DNA from: Paludibacteraceae bacterium | GTDB taxonomy: Bacteria > Bacteroidota > Bacteroidia > Bacteroidales > Paludibacteraceae | Assembly (NCBI GenBank): GCA_905233375.1 | Contig: CAJOEJ010000003.1 | Span: forward strand, 35,662 to 99,661 | Direction of reading: 5' to 3' | DNA: 64,000 nucleotides | Shown here: positions 8,927 through 16,150 of the stretch, in pieces | Numbering within the stretch: the stretch's first letter is position 1 | Layout: each line of letters opens with the position of its first letter | The notes under the pieces: model-generated | Seen by the model: only the letters and a program-made list of their open reading frames with translations | Databases searched by the model: none | Told to the model about the DNA's origin: nothing | Translations under genes and position numbers: made by a program

Positions 8927-9944
8927 TCTCTATATTATTATGCTGCTTTGCTTTGCCGGTTGTGCCAGACAGCCGGCAGAGCAGGGTAGTGTGCCTGCAT
9001 CGAACAAGTACGCGACGGGTTTTCAGATCGCAGAGACGGATAGCGGCACGGTGGTGGAGGTCTTTCAGCCGTATCAAAAGCTGTGCGTTCGCGAACCGAT
9101 GCGCCGTTTCGGAACGATGAGTACCGTGCAGGTGGGATTCCTCTATGCGATTGATGCTATCGACTGCCTTGTGGCGGTTTGCAATCCCGAACTCATCTAC
9201 ACACCCGTCAAAGGGGACGAGACCGACCTTGGGGACTCCATGAAACCGAGTGCCGAACGCGTGCTGCAGAGCGGGCTTGACATATTGTTAGCCGTCAACT
9301 ACGGTCAGTATGACAATTTGGAAGCGGCGCGTCTGGAGAAACTCGGCGTGCCCGTCATCTACATCAACGAGTGGCAGGAAGGTTCGCCGCTCGCACGTGC
9401 CGAGTGGATCCGTGTCCTGGGTGCCCTTACCGGCAAACTGCACGAAGCCGATTCGGTCTTCCACGAAGTGGAAACGAAATATATAAATCTATCTCAATCG
9501 GTCAATCAATCGTATAATCGTCAATCAAAAATTATGAGCGGGAATAATTTCCGTGGTACATGGTACGTCCCTTCCGGCAAGAACTACTTGTCGTACCTGT
9601 TCAAGGACGCAGGAGCGGAGTATCCGTTCTACGACGATATGCGTGAGACGTCCATTCCGCTCACCATCGAAGAGACCATTCATTATTTCCACGATGCGGA
9701 TGTATGGGTCGGAGCGGGAGGAAGCAGCCTTGCCGAACTGGCATCGATGGACGAGAAGCACACGTGGTTCAAAGCCTACCAAAACGGTCGCGTCTATAAC
9801 TGGCGCAAGCAGACCAAAGCAGGCGGAGCGAATAATTTCTGGGAGCGCGGAGTGGTACACCCCGAAGAAATGCTCGAGGACGTTATCCATATTCTGAATA
9901 ACGCCCCCGATTCAACGCTCCATTTCGCAGAGCATCTATACTAA
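8904..9944 (+). CDS. btuF: Periplasmic B12-type ABC substrate-binding lipoprotein (BtuF-like)
   Basis: A 346-residue lipoprotein with lipobox LCFAGC. It shows the class III solute-binding (BtuF/FhuD) fold: RFGTMSTVQVGFLYAIDAID, the central VLQSGLDILLAVNYGQYDNL and a C-terminal lobe with DADVWVGAGGSS. It probably delivers cobalamin to an inner-membrane permease, although no btuC or btuD is in the window. The ATG at 8904 overlaps the btuH 3' end by 23 nt, suggesting coupling; an in-frame start at 8862 would put extra residues before the signal peptide. A degenerate AATCGT-type 7-bp repeat at about 9504-9530 encodes a Gln/Asn/Ser-rich insert. Iron or haem binding is the main alternative, but the operon argues for B12. 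Confidence 0.82.
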   Translation: MYSVRNFNLYIIMLLCFAGCARQPAEQGSVPASNKYATGFQIAETDSGTVVEVFQPYQKLCVREPMRRFGTMSTVQVGFLYAIDAIDCLVAVCNPELIYTPVKGDETDLGDSMKPSAERVLQSGLDILLAVNYGQYDNLEAARLEKLGVPVIYINEWQEGSPLARAEWIRVLGALTGKLHEADSVFHEVETKYINLSQSVNQSYNRQSKIMSGNNFRGTWYVPSGKNYLSYLFKDAGAEYPFYDDMRETSIPLTIEETIHYFHDADVWVGAGGSSLAELASMDEKHTWFKAYQNGRVYNWRKQTKAGGANNFWERGVVHPEEMLEDVIHILNNAPDSTLHFAEHLY

Positions 9945-9952
9945 TGAACGGC

Positions 9953-10141
9953 TTAACCGTTCAAGGCTTGTACCTCCGTCAGGCATTTCCTGCACAAACA
10001 ATCCGTATAATGCGTGCGCAGATAAGCGCGCGCGTTTTCATTCAGCTCTATTCCTACGCATTGGCACAGCGCATCATGCGTACACACAAAAGACGCGCCG
10101 CATCGCGGACACGTCTTTTGGATGGCTTCGGGTGCAGGCAT
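9953..10141 (-). CDS. Small cysteine-rich CWC-family protein
   Basis: A 62-residue protein with paired cysteines arranged CPRCGASFVC, then CQC, then CLCRKCL. This is the layout of the Cys-rich CWC family, with Gln in place of the usual Trp between the middle cysteines. It is probably a small zinc-binding protein of unknown role. It is convergent with the B12 operon and lies 5 nt upstream-side of the amylase gene's stop; a GAACGG/CCGTTC hairpin at 9947-9963 covers the junction and may end transcription from either side. Confidence 0.8.
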   Translation of the reverse strand: MPAPEAIQKTCPRCGASFVCTHDALCQCVGIELNENARAYLRTHYTDCLCRKCLTEVQALNG

Positions 10142-10146
10142 GGATC

Positions 10147-12003
10147 TTAATGCGTCAGTTTGACAATTACCGTGCTCAGTCCGGGCACTTTGATCTCCTT
10201 GTCGTTCAGATCCACTTTCTCGCCCGTCATCGGATTGATGCCTGTCGGGTTGTATTTGCTGAGTATCTCCTGATAGGTCTCTGTCGGGATGACACGCGGT
10301 TCCTCGGAGGCGTTAGCGAACACGAAGACGGCTTCCTCGTCGTTGTAACGGAAGAAGGCGTAGGTGTTGTTGCGGCTCAGGAAATGCATCGTTTTGCCAT
10401 AGTGCAGCACGGGTTCGTTCTTGCGCCATTGGAACAGCCTGCTCTGGAAATCAAACATCTCCTTCATCGGTTCCGTCACGGCTTCGCCCTGCGGCAGCGG
10501 AGCACGGAGGTAACTATGGTTGTTCACGTCCTCTTTGTTGGCAGAGGTCATGGCGTACTCGTCTCCGTAGAGCACTTGCGGAATACCGCGCATGGTAGCC
10601 AGCAGCACGTATGCCAGTTTGACACGGCGCGGGTCTTTGTCCTTCACCACGTCTGTGATACGTGCCATATCGTGGTTGCCGAGGAAGGTCAGCAGGTTGT
10701 TCACGTCCGCGTACATATAATCCATCGTCATGGCGTCATAGACGCGTGTCAGACCGTTGCCCCAGCCGTTGCCGTCGTTCTCTAATGCCTGACGGATCGC
10801 TTCCTCTACCGGGAAGTCCATGACGCATGGCAGGTGGCTGTCAAAGCCGTCGAAGTTCTTCGTGCCGCTCTGCCAATAAGCCACAGCCGGAGCGGGACGG
10901 GTCCAGCACTCGCCGACAATATTGATATCCGGATATTCGTTGCGGATAGCTGCCAGCCATTGGCTGCCCGGTATCTTCTCGATGTACGGATAGGTGTCCA
11001 CACGCAGACCGTCCAGATTGGCATACTCAATCCACCATATCGCCCATTGCTGGAAGTACTTGAGCAGGTCGGGGTTCTCCAGATTCATGTCCGGCATCGG
11101 GTGGTCGAACCAGCCTCTGTTGCTCAACAGACGGTCGTACTCCGACGCGTTTATGTCATAGTTGGCGGTAAACACGTTGTTCGTGTTGGTGAACTCGGGG
11201 AACTGGTTAATCCAGTTCTGGTACGGCAGATCCTGCATCCACCAGTGGGCTGCGCCGCAATGGTTCGGAACCATGTCCATCAGTATCTTCAACCCTTTCT
11301 CGTGCGCTTTCTTGACCATCTCGGCATATAGTGCGTTCGTGCCGTAGCGCGGGTCGATGTGGTAGTAGTCCGAGCAAGCGTAGCCGTGGTAGCTCCATGC
11401 CGCTTCGTTGTCGCCTAACATAGGAGTCGGCCAGATGGCGGTACAACCCAGATCGGAGATATGGTCGAACGAGTTGATGATTCCCTGAATATCACCTCCC
11501 CAGCGTCCGTTCACGTTGCTCTTGTCGGCTTTCTCTGCCGTGTTGGCTGTGCTGTTATTGCTCTCGTCGCCGTCAACAAAACGGTCGGACATGATCAGGT
11601 AAACGACATCCGACGCATCAAAACTCTTGCGATCGCGGCTGCCCTGACGACGTGTACCGATGACATAGTCATAAGTCGCTTTCTTGCTGCCTTTCTTGAG
11701 GGTGATACGGTAGGTACCCGGCTGGAACACGCCGAAATCCACGAACAGGTAGTTGGGGCTCTCTGCGTTGTGCTGGCTGCGGGGAACCAGACCGAGGCAG
11801 GCGCCACGCATCACTTTGCCGTTCACCACTTGTTGTACACTAACCTGTGCGTCGCACAGATCCTGACCATGGAAAAGCACGGTCAACGGCGTTTGCATAT
11901 CCGTCCACCAGCATAAGGGTTCCACTTGCTGAATCTTGGGTGCGGCGAACAGCCATTGGCTGCATACCAGCGCCGCTACAATTAGAAAATGTCTGTTTTT
12001 CAT
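10147..12003 (-). CDS. Secreted GH13 alpha-amylase / neopullulanase (SusA-like)
   Basis: A 618-residue enzyme with a signal peptide (SQWLFA-AP), an N-terminal Ig-like/cyclomaltodextrinase N domain (about residues 22-125) and a GH13 barrel. GH13 motifs are DMVPNH, the catalytic nucleophile in GLRVDTYPY, the acid/base in IVGECW, and FLGNHD. A C-terminal beta domain closes the protein. It would cut alpha-1,4 (or pullulan-type) glucans in the periplasm, feeding the glycogen/starch genes found elsewhere in the window. The start is set at MKNRHFLIV; codons upstream of it run through the promoter (TACCTTTG on this strand, about 35 nt before the ATG). No SusC/D pair is adjacent. Confidence 0.9.
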   Translation of the reverse strand: MKNRHFLIVAALVCSQWLFAAPKIQQVEPLCWWTDMQTPLTVLFHGQDLCDAQVSVQQVVNGKVMRGACLGLVPRSQHNAESPNYLFVDFGVFQPGTYRITLKKGSKKATYDYVIGTRRQGSRDRKSFDASDVVYLIMSDRFVDGDESNNSTANTAEKADKSNVNGRWGGDIQGIINSFDHISDLGCTAIWPTPMLGDNEAAWSYHGYACSDYYHIDPRYGTNALYAEMVKKAHEKGLKILMDMVPNHCGAAHWWMQDLPYQNWINQFPEFTNTNNVFTANYDINASEYDRLLSNRGWFDHPMPDMNLENPDLLKYFQQWAIWWIEYANLDGLRVDTYPYIEKIPGSQWLAAIRNEYPDINIVGECWTRPAPAVAYWQSGTKNFDGFDSHLPCVMDFPVEEAIRQALENDGNGWGNGLTRVYDAMTMDYMYADVNNLLTFLGNHDMARITDVVKDKDPRRVKLAYVLLATMRGIPQVLYGDEYAMTSANKEDVNNHSYLRAPLPQGEAVTEPMKEMFDFQSRLFQWRKNEPVLHYGKTMHFLSRNNTYAFFRYNDEEAVFVFANASEEPRVIPTETYQEILSKYNPTGINPMTGEKVDLNDKEIKVPGLSTVIVKLTH

Positions 12004-12014
12004 ATCTGTTGATT

Positions 12015-12066
12015 GTGTTAGATTCAAATTTGCCGCAAAGGTACAAAAAAAATTGCATATATGCAA
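12015..12066 (-). promoter_or_regulatory. Promoter of the GH13 gene
   Basis: Read on the minus strand, TTTGCATATATGC (-33 region) is followed about 19 nt later by TACCTTTG (-7 element), ending about 30 nt before the start codon. This is one of the clearest examples of the promoter form repeated throughout the window. Confidence 0.75.
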
Positions 12067-12138
12067 ATTTATGTGTGTTTTTTTCGCTTTTTTCTTGTGT
12101 ATTAGTCCAAACAGCAGAATGTCTCGTGAATCTCTCGG

Positions 12139-12230
12139 TCACATTTGCCCGGTTATCCGTTTTGCGACCTCTTCCGGATGGTCGATGAGCAGTTGTCCGT
12201 GGTTCATGCAGGGGAAGATCTGCACCTGGG
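12139..12230 (-). pseudogene. Fragment of alpha/beta hydrolase 3' end (duplicate of gene at 13.9 kb)
   Basis: This stretch encodes QVQIFPCMNHGQLLIDHPEE and then VAKRI before a stop. It is nearly identical to the last ~30 residues of the intact hydrolase gene 1.8 kb to the right, including most third positions. The rest of the gene is absent, and no start or ribosome site is present. It is a relic of a local duplication or recombination; see the paired repeat at 12493-12523 and 13863-13893. Confidence 0.85.
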
Positions 12231-12298
12231 AAATAAGATGGAACTCTGGGGCGACCAATTGGTTGGTAAATCAATAAAGTAAAATTTTTATTTTACTT

Positions 12299-12411
12299 CT
12301 TAGCCGCAAGGGCAACGATTATTTTTTTGCGAAAAATCTTGCATATGTGGGATTTTTTTCGTACCTTTGCGCCCGGAACGTCTTCCCGATGAAATAATCG
12401 TTGTGGCTAAG
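12299..12411. repeat. Imperfect inverted repeat flanking a promoter
   Basis: The left arm at 12299-12323 reads CTTAGCC, seven extra bases, then CAACGATTATT. The right arm at 12393-12411 is the reverse complement of CTTAGCC-A-CAACGATTATT. The ~70 bp between the arms hold a complete promoter (TTGCATATGTG, then TACCTTTG at 12362-12369) firing rightward. The left part also overlaps a perfect AAGTAAAA/TTTTACTT palindrome (12277-12298). The layout is compatible with an invertible promoter but is not proof of one. Confidence 0.5.
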
Positions 12412-12500
12412 AAACGGGAAGAGTGGCCTCCGCCTTAAAGGGATAGAAGGCATGTGAAGCCGGTAAACGAATGGCAGAGAAAATTCTAGGATAAACGAAT
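12375..12500 (+). ncRNA. Structured 5' leader of the nitroreductase gene (unknown class)
   Basis: Transcription should start near 12375, just after the -7 element, leaving a ~125-nt leader before the ATG at 12501. Two hairpins are visible: TCTTCCCG (12381-12388) with CGGGAAGA (12415-12422), and GCCTT (12432-12436) with AAGGC (12447-12451) nested in GGC/GCC. The A-rich unpaired tail GGTAAACGAAT follows. I do not recognise it as any riboswitch class I know. It could be a regulatory leader or an independent small RNA; no U-tract terminator is visible before the gene. Confidence 0.45.
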
Positions 12501-12523
12501 ATGAGAAAACTAATCATCCTTGC
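12493..12523 (+). repeat. Direct repeat: nitroreductase 5' end, copy 1
   Basis: 31 nt spanning the nitroreductase start codon recur with one mismatch at 13863-13893. The second copy carries the same ATG and first seven codons and then diverges at once, 18 nt before the end of the intact hydrolase gene. Together with the hydrolase fragment on the left, it marks a rearrangement in which the ends of two neighbouring genes were copied. Confidence 0.85.
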
Positions 12524-13103
12524 AATCGCTGCGACGATGTTCGCGGCGTGCAGTAATCAAGCAAAAGTACAAAGTGACCAAGTACAAAGTACAAAGGAAA
12601 ATTTCCTTGATTTAGCACGGCAACGTTTTGCGGTACGTGAGTATGCGCAGACACCGGTAGAGCAGGCTAAACTGGACTCCATCCTCGAAGCAGGTCGTCT
12701 TGCTCCAACCGCCAAGAATGTGCAACCGCAACATATCTATGTGCTGCAAAGTCCTGATGCGATTGCCAAGATCAACGAACTCACCCGCTGTGCGTATGGT
12801 GCGCCGGTGGTGTTCCTTGTGTGCTACGACACAGATCTCGTGTGGTCGAAAGACGGTCACGACACAGGCGATATGGATTGCTCCATCGTAGGTACACACA
12901 TGATGCTTGAGGCTACGGAACTCGGACTCGGTACTTGCTGGGTCAAATGGTTCGATCCAGCCGAAGTGGCAGCAGCCTTTGAGTTACCGGCTAACCACAA
13001 ACCGGCTTTCCTGATGCCTTGCGGCTATGCGTCCGAGAACGCCAAACCGAGTGACTATCACTTCTCCCGCAAACCCCTCAGCGAAACCGTAACGTATAAA
13101 TAA
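12501..13103 (+). CDS. Nitroreductase-family protein with lipoprotein signal
   Basis: A 200-residue protein. Residues ~35-198 are a nitroreductase domain that binds FMN (RFAVREY, LEAGRLAPTAKNVQPQ, GTHMMLEATELGLGTCWVKW, LMPCGYA). Such enzymes reduce nitro- or quinone-type substrates with NAD(P)H. Unusually, a lipoprotein signal precedes it (lipobox MFAAC), which would place the protein outside the cytoplasm, away from NAD(P)H. The linker between Cys and domain (KVQSDQVQSTK) is encoded by AAAGTAC-type heptads at 12564-12597. The signal-peptide start codons are the very segment duplicated at 13863, so this N-terminus may have been acquired by rearrangement. A cytosolic start further in is possible, but no good one is seen. 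Confidence 0.85.
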   Translation: MRKLIILAIAATMFAACSNQAKVQSDQVQSTKENFLDLARQRFAVREYAQTPVEQAKLDSILEAGRLAPTAKNVQPQHIYVLQSPDAIAKINELTRCAYGAPVVFLVCYDTDLVWSKDGHDTGDMDCSIVGTHMMLEATELGLGTCWVKWFDPAEVAAAFELPANHKPAFLMPCGYASENAKPSDYHFSRKPLSETVTYK

Positions 13104-13109
13104 ATTGTT

Positions 13110-13235
13110 ATGCAAATCCTCATTTTACAAGGCTCGCCGAGAGCGAAAGGAAACACCGCTTGGATGGCGGAAGAGTACAAGAACGCAGCCGAGGCCACGA
13201 AGCAGAAGATTGTGGAGTTGGTGCAGAAATTATGA
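13110..13235 (+). pseudogene. Remnant of a flavodoxin-like NAD(P)H/FMN reductase
   Basis: A 41-codon frame begins MQILILQGSPRAKGNTAWMA, the FMN phosphate-binding start typical of flavodoxin-fold NADPH-dependent FMN reductases (about 180-220 residues). It then passes directly to KQKIVELVQKL, which looks like the family's final helix. The middle ~150 residues are missing, so an internal in-frame deletion is likely. It lies 6 nt after the nitroreductase stop. It may still be translated as a small peptide but cannot bind FMN as a full domain. Confidence 0.75.
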
Positions 13236-13241
13236 ATTACC

Positions 13242-13853
13242 ATGGATGACAATAGACCAACCACGATTGACCCGCATATCAAAAACATCGTTTTTGATTT
13301 CGGCGGCGTACTAATCGACTGGAATCCGCGTTACCTCTATCGCACCTATTTCCGTACGGAAGAGGAGATGGAGTATTTCCTTGCGCATATCTGTACCGAC
13401 GAGTGGAATGCGCAACAGGATGCCGGTCGCCCATTTGCCGAAGGAGTGGCATTGCTGCAAGCCGAGCATCCTGAATATGCCGAAGCTATTGCCATCTACC
13501 ATACGCGCTGGAGCGAGATGATTGCCGGTGCGATTGGCGAGAATGTGGCTTGCCTCCGTGAACTCAAATCGCAAGGTTATCACATCTATGGTCTTACCAA
13601 CTGGTCGGCGGAGACGCTGCCCGGTGTGATGGCGCAGTACGATTTCTTCCAACTCATGGACGGTATTGTGGTATCCGGCGAGGAGCACCTGCTTAAACCC
13701 GATATACGTATCTATCAGACCTTGCTCGATCGCTATCACCTGCGGGCAGACGAATGTTTGTTCATTGATGATTCTCCCAAGAACATCGAAGGCGCCAAGC
13801 AAGCCGGCTTATCCGTCTGGCATATCCCTACCTCGGTTGCGAACATTGATTAA
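13242..13853 (+). CDS. HAD-family phosphatase (YihX-like)
   Basis: A 203-residue HAD hydrolase. Motif I is FDFGGVLIDW, motif II is YGLTNWS, the conserved Lys lies in EHLLKPDIRIYQ, and motif III/IV is CLFIDDSPKNIEGA. The cap domain is helical and small. YihX-type enzymes dephosphorylate sugar phosphates such as alpha-glucose-1-phosphate; the substrate here is inferred only. It begins 6 nt after the flavodoxin remnant, so it likely shares the nitroreductase transcript. The first residues (MDDNRPTTIDPHI) precede the conserved domain without a signal peptide. Confidence 0.88.
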   Translation: MDDNRPTTIDPHIKNIVFDFGGVLIDWNPRYLYRTYFRTEEEMEYFLAHICTDEWNAQQDAGRPFAEGVALLQAEHPEYAEAIAIYHTRWSEMIAGAIGENVACLRELKSQGYHIYGLTNWSAETLPGVMAQYDFFQLMDGIVVSGEEHLLKPDIRIYQTLLDRYHLRADECLFIDDSPKNIEGAKQAGLSVWHIPTSVANID

Positions 13854-13862
13854 CGAATAAGC

Positions 13863-13893
13863 AAACGGATATGAGAAAACTAATCATCCTTGC
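13863..13893 (+). repeat. Direct repeat: nitroreductase 5' end, copy 2
   Basis: Second copy of the segment at 12493-12523, with one substitution. Its short frame (MRKLIILASINSLFTFSHKI) ends within the 3' end region of the hydrolase gene and is not a gene. Confidence 0.85.
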
Positions 13894-13910
13894 TTCGATA
13901 AATTCACTCT

Positions 13911-14669
13911 TCACATTTTCACATAAAATTGTGGGTAAATTGCCTCGGCTATCCGTTTTGCGACCTCTTCCGGATGGTCGATGAGCAGTTGCCCGTGGTT
14001 CATGCCGGAGAAGATCTGCACATGGGCGTTCGGGTAAACAGCCAACAGATGTTTGACTTGCGGCTTGGCGGCAAAGGCTTCTTTCGTTCCGTACCAGAAA
14101 TGAATATCTTCGCCGGAGATGCTCTCCAACTTGCTGGTATAGACAGACTTATAGCCGTCCAAGACCGCTTGTTTGCCGCCCCACCGCCACGTCTTGCAGC
14201 ACTCGTCCAAGAGCACATCAAAATAGTGGGAACGGAAGACGAACTTCCAGAACTCCGTCCAATGGCAGCACGTCCACACATTGGCTGCCTGGTAATAGCG
14301 TAGCGGATCGATGAGCCAGTCGGGTAGCGGTAACAGAGGTGCGGCATCCAGGATGGCATGGTCTATCACTATCTCGTTCCTCTCCAGGATACGTGAGAGG
14401 ATCTTGCCGCCGAGCGACAATCCGTACGCACAATCGAGATGACCGTTGCAGTTGGCTTGGATGTGGGCGATTATTTGCGCCGCCTGGTCATCGACAGAGG
14501 TAAAGCGGGTATGTTTGCCCAACGTGAAGCCATCCACTTCGGCTGCGATGATATGGAACCTGTCTTCCGTCAGCCGGATGAGCGGAAGGAAGATCTCGTA
14601 CGACACTCCCAAACCGGGAATGAGCAAAAGACTGGGGGCTTTATCGTTGCCAAAAATCCGGAAGTTCAT
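13911..14669 (-). CDS. Alpha/beta hydrolase
   Basis: A 252-residue alpha/beta-hydrolase-fold protein: LLLIPGLGVSYEIF (oxyanion region), nucleophile elbow GLSLGG near residue 83, and catalytic His in SGMNHGQLLIDHPE near residue 230. There is no signal peptide, so it is probably cytosolic. The substrate is unknown. It is the last gene of the leftward clpS-clpA-aat operon, 10 nt after the DUF3667 gene. A broken copy of its 3' end sits at 12139-12230. Confidence 0.85.
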   Translation of the reverse strand: MNFRIFGNDKAPSLLLIPGLGVSYEIFLPLIRLTEDRFHIIAAEVDGFTLGKHTRFTSVDDQAAQIIAHIQANCNGHLDCAYGLSLGGKILSRILERNEIVIDHAILDAAPLLPLPDWLIDPLRYYQAANVWTCCHWTEFWKFVFRSHYFDVLLDECCKTWRWGGKQAVLDGYKSVYTSKLESISGEDIHFWYGTKEAFAAKPQVKHLLAVYPNAHVQIFSGMNHGQLLIDHPEEVAKRIAEAIYPQFYVKM

Positions 14670-14679
14670 TTCTTATTGT

Positions 14680-15498
14680 TTATCGGTATAATGCATCCGC
14701 TATGATTGCCATTATAATGATCATCAGCAAGGTTGCGAAACTGAGCACGGAGCAGATCGTCCACCTCCACAAGGTCTGCCAATAGCTGTAACCGAACAGT
14801 TGCTTGTAGGTGACATAACTGTACAGCAATGTGATGATGATGACAAACGGGTTTGCGGGCGGAAAAGGAGCCTGGATGATATACGAGAGGATGGCGATAT
14901 AGACCTGCAGGAAAAATCCCTCCGGAATGGTATGGTTGGGATAGCCCGGCGCCTTGCGGAACAGGAGCCATGTCGGCAGGATGAAGATACAGCCGGTCAG
15001 CAGTTCGCCGATGTTCTGATGGCTGTTCATCCAATCGAACGCATAATCGATATACTTATATCCGACGTGCGAGGGTTCTTCTACGGGTACAGGAAAGAAA
15101 TACTGCACCAATGCGACCACAGCCGCCAGAATAAACAGCAGTTTGACAGGTGGATAACTGACCTGCCGTTTGCCGCTAATGAAGTCGCGCACGAGATAGC
15201 CGGGACGGAGGAGCAGTTGCCAAAGTGTGAAGAGTGCGGAACGGTTGTCAATGCCCCACAGCTGCCCAATCCCCTGCCATATGGCAAGCCATGTGATGCG
15301 TCCGTGACGTGCGGACTGGGAGCAAACAGGACAGTAATTGCCGGTAAACGTATGCCCGCAGTTATTGCACACATGCTCACTCTCGTCCATGCGGAATGTT
15401 ACCGGATGTTCTTGCCACGCTCTGAACGCCTGCCACCGGGCTGCCAAGAACTGCCGTACGCCGCCGGACTTGTTGGTCTTGTCTTTTATTGTTGCCAT
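14680..15498 (-). CDS. DUF3667 membrane protein
   Basis: A 272-residue protein. Near residue 43 it carries a small zinc-ribbon (CNNCGHTFTGNYCPVC), followed by TRPG-like RPGYLVRDFISGKR and several membrane helices (about residues 125-270). This is the DUF3667 layout common in Bacteroidota, of unknown function. The start was set at MATIKDK, one base after the aat stop; the frame is open further upstream only as a shadow of aat. Confidence 0.82.
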   Translation of the reverse strand: MATIKDKTNKSGGVRQFLAARWQAFRAWQEHPVTFRMDESEHVCNNCGHTFTGNYCPVCSQSARHGRITWLAIWQGIGQLWGIDNRSALFTLWQLLLRPGYLVRDFISGKRQVSYPPVKLLFILAAVVALVQYFFPVPVEEPSHVGYKYIDYAFDWMNSHQNIGELLTGCIFILPTWLLFRKAPGYPNHTIPEGFFLQVYIAILSYIIQAPFPPANPFVIIITLLYSYVTYKQLFGYSYWQTLWRWTICSVLSFATLLMIIIMAIIADALYR

Positions 15499-15499
15499 T

Positions 15500-16150
15500 C
15501 TATTTCTTCGGGTTGATGTATTGCATGTATTCGTCGTAGGGGATATGTGTTCCGCCCATCGATTTGAGGTGTGGCGTCTCGAACTGGCAATCGATGATAC
15601 CGCCGACTCTGCCGACCAGATGTGCCAAATAGATAAGTGCCAGTTTGGAGGCGCTTGGAGCCAGAGAGAACATACTCTCGCCGAAGAAGTTCCGACCAAT
15701 AGCGACGCCATAGAGCCCTCCGACGAGTTCTGTATCCAGCCACACCTCGACACTAAGGGCGAAATCCATCTCCCGCAGTTTCTTGTACGCGGGAATGACC
15801 CGTCCTCCGAGCCATGCTCCTTCTTCCTGATCGCGTCCTTGCGCTGTGCTGCAATGCTCGATGACCCGGTCAAAAGCCTGGTTGAAGGTGACATGGTATT
15901 TATCCTGATTCATGAGCGTCCGCATGGAGTGGCTGATGTGGATATCCTTGGGAAAGATGACGAACCGGTCTTGCGGACAATACCAGAAGATATCGTCCTG
16001 ATGGTATTCGAACCAAGGAAAGATACCGTGACTATACGCCAAAAGAAGCCATTCGGGCGTTAGATCACCCCCGATGGCGAACAACCCGCTTTCGTTTGCC
16101 AGATGCGGGTCTGGAAAGCCGACGATATCGTTGCTCAGTCTGTAAACCAT
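15500..16150 (-). CDS. aat: Leucyl/phenylalanyl-tRNA-protein transferase
   Basis: A 216-residue enzyme with hallmark motifs: LFAIGGDLTPEWLLLAYSHGIFPWF, FVIFPKDIHISHSMR, then LSVEVW, LVGGLYGVAIGRNFFGESMFS and ASKLALIYL, ending GGIIDCQFETPHLKSMGG. It transfers Leu or Phe from tRNA to proteins with N-terminal Lys or Arg, creating a primary destabilising residue. It starts at the base next to the clpA stop. With ClpS and ClpA upstream it forms one operon carrying substrate tagging, recognition and unfolding for the bacterial N-degron pathway. Confidence 0.95.
   Translation of the reverse strand: MVYRLSNDIVGFPDPHLANESGLFAIGGDLTPEWLLLAYSHGIFPWFEYHQDDIFWYCPQDRFVIFPKDIHISHSMRTLMNQDKYHVTFNQAFDRVIEHCSTAQGRDQEEGAWLGGRVIPAYKKLREMDFALSVEVWLDTELVGGLYGVAIGRNFFGESMFSLAPSASKLALIYLAHLVGRVGGIIDCQFETPHLKSMGGTHIPYDEYMQYINPKK

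Noticed and set aside
12375..12500. TPP, FMN or cobalamin riboswitch before the nitroreductase
   Set aside because: None of the conserved core segments of these classes could be found; it is kept only as an unknown leader.
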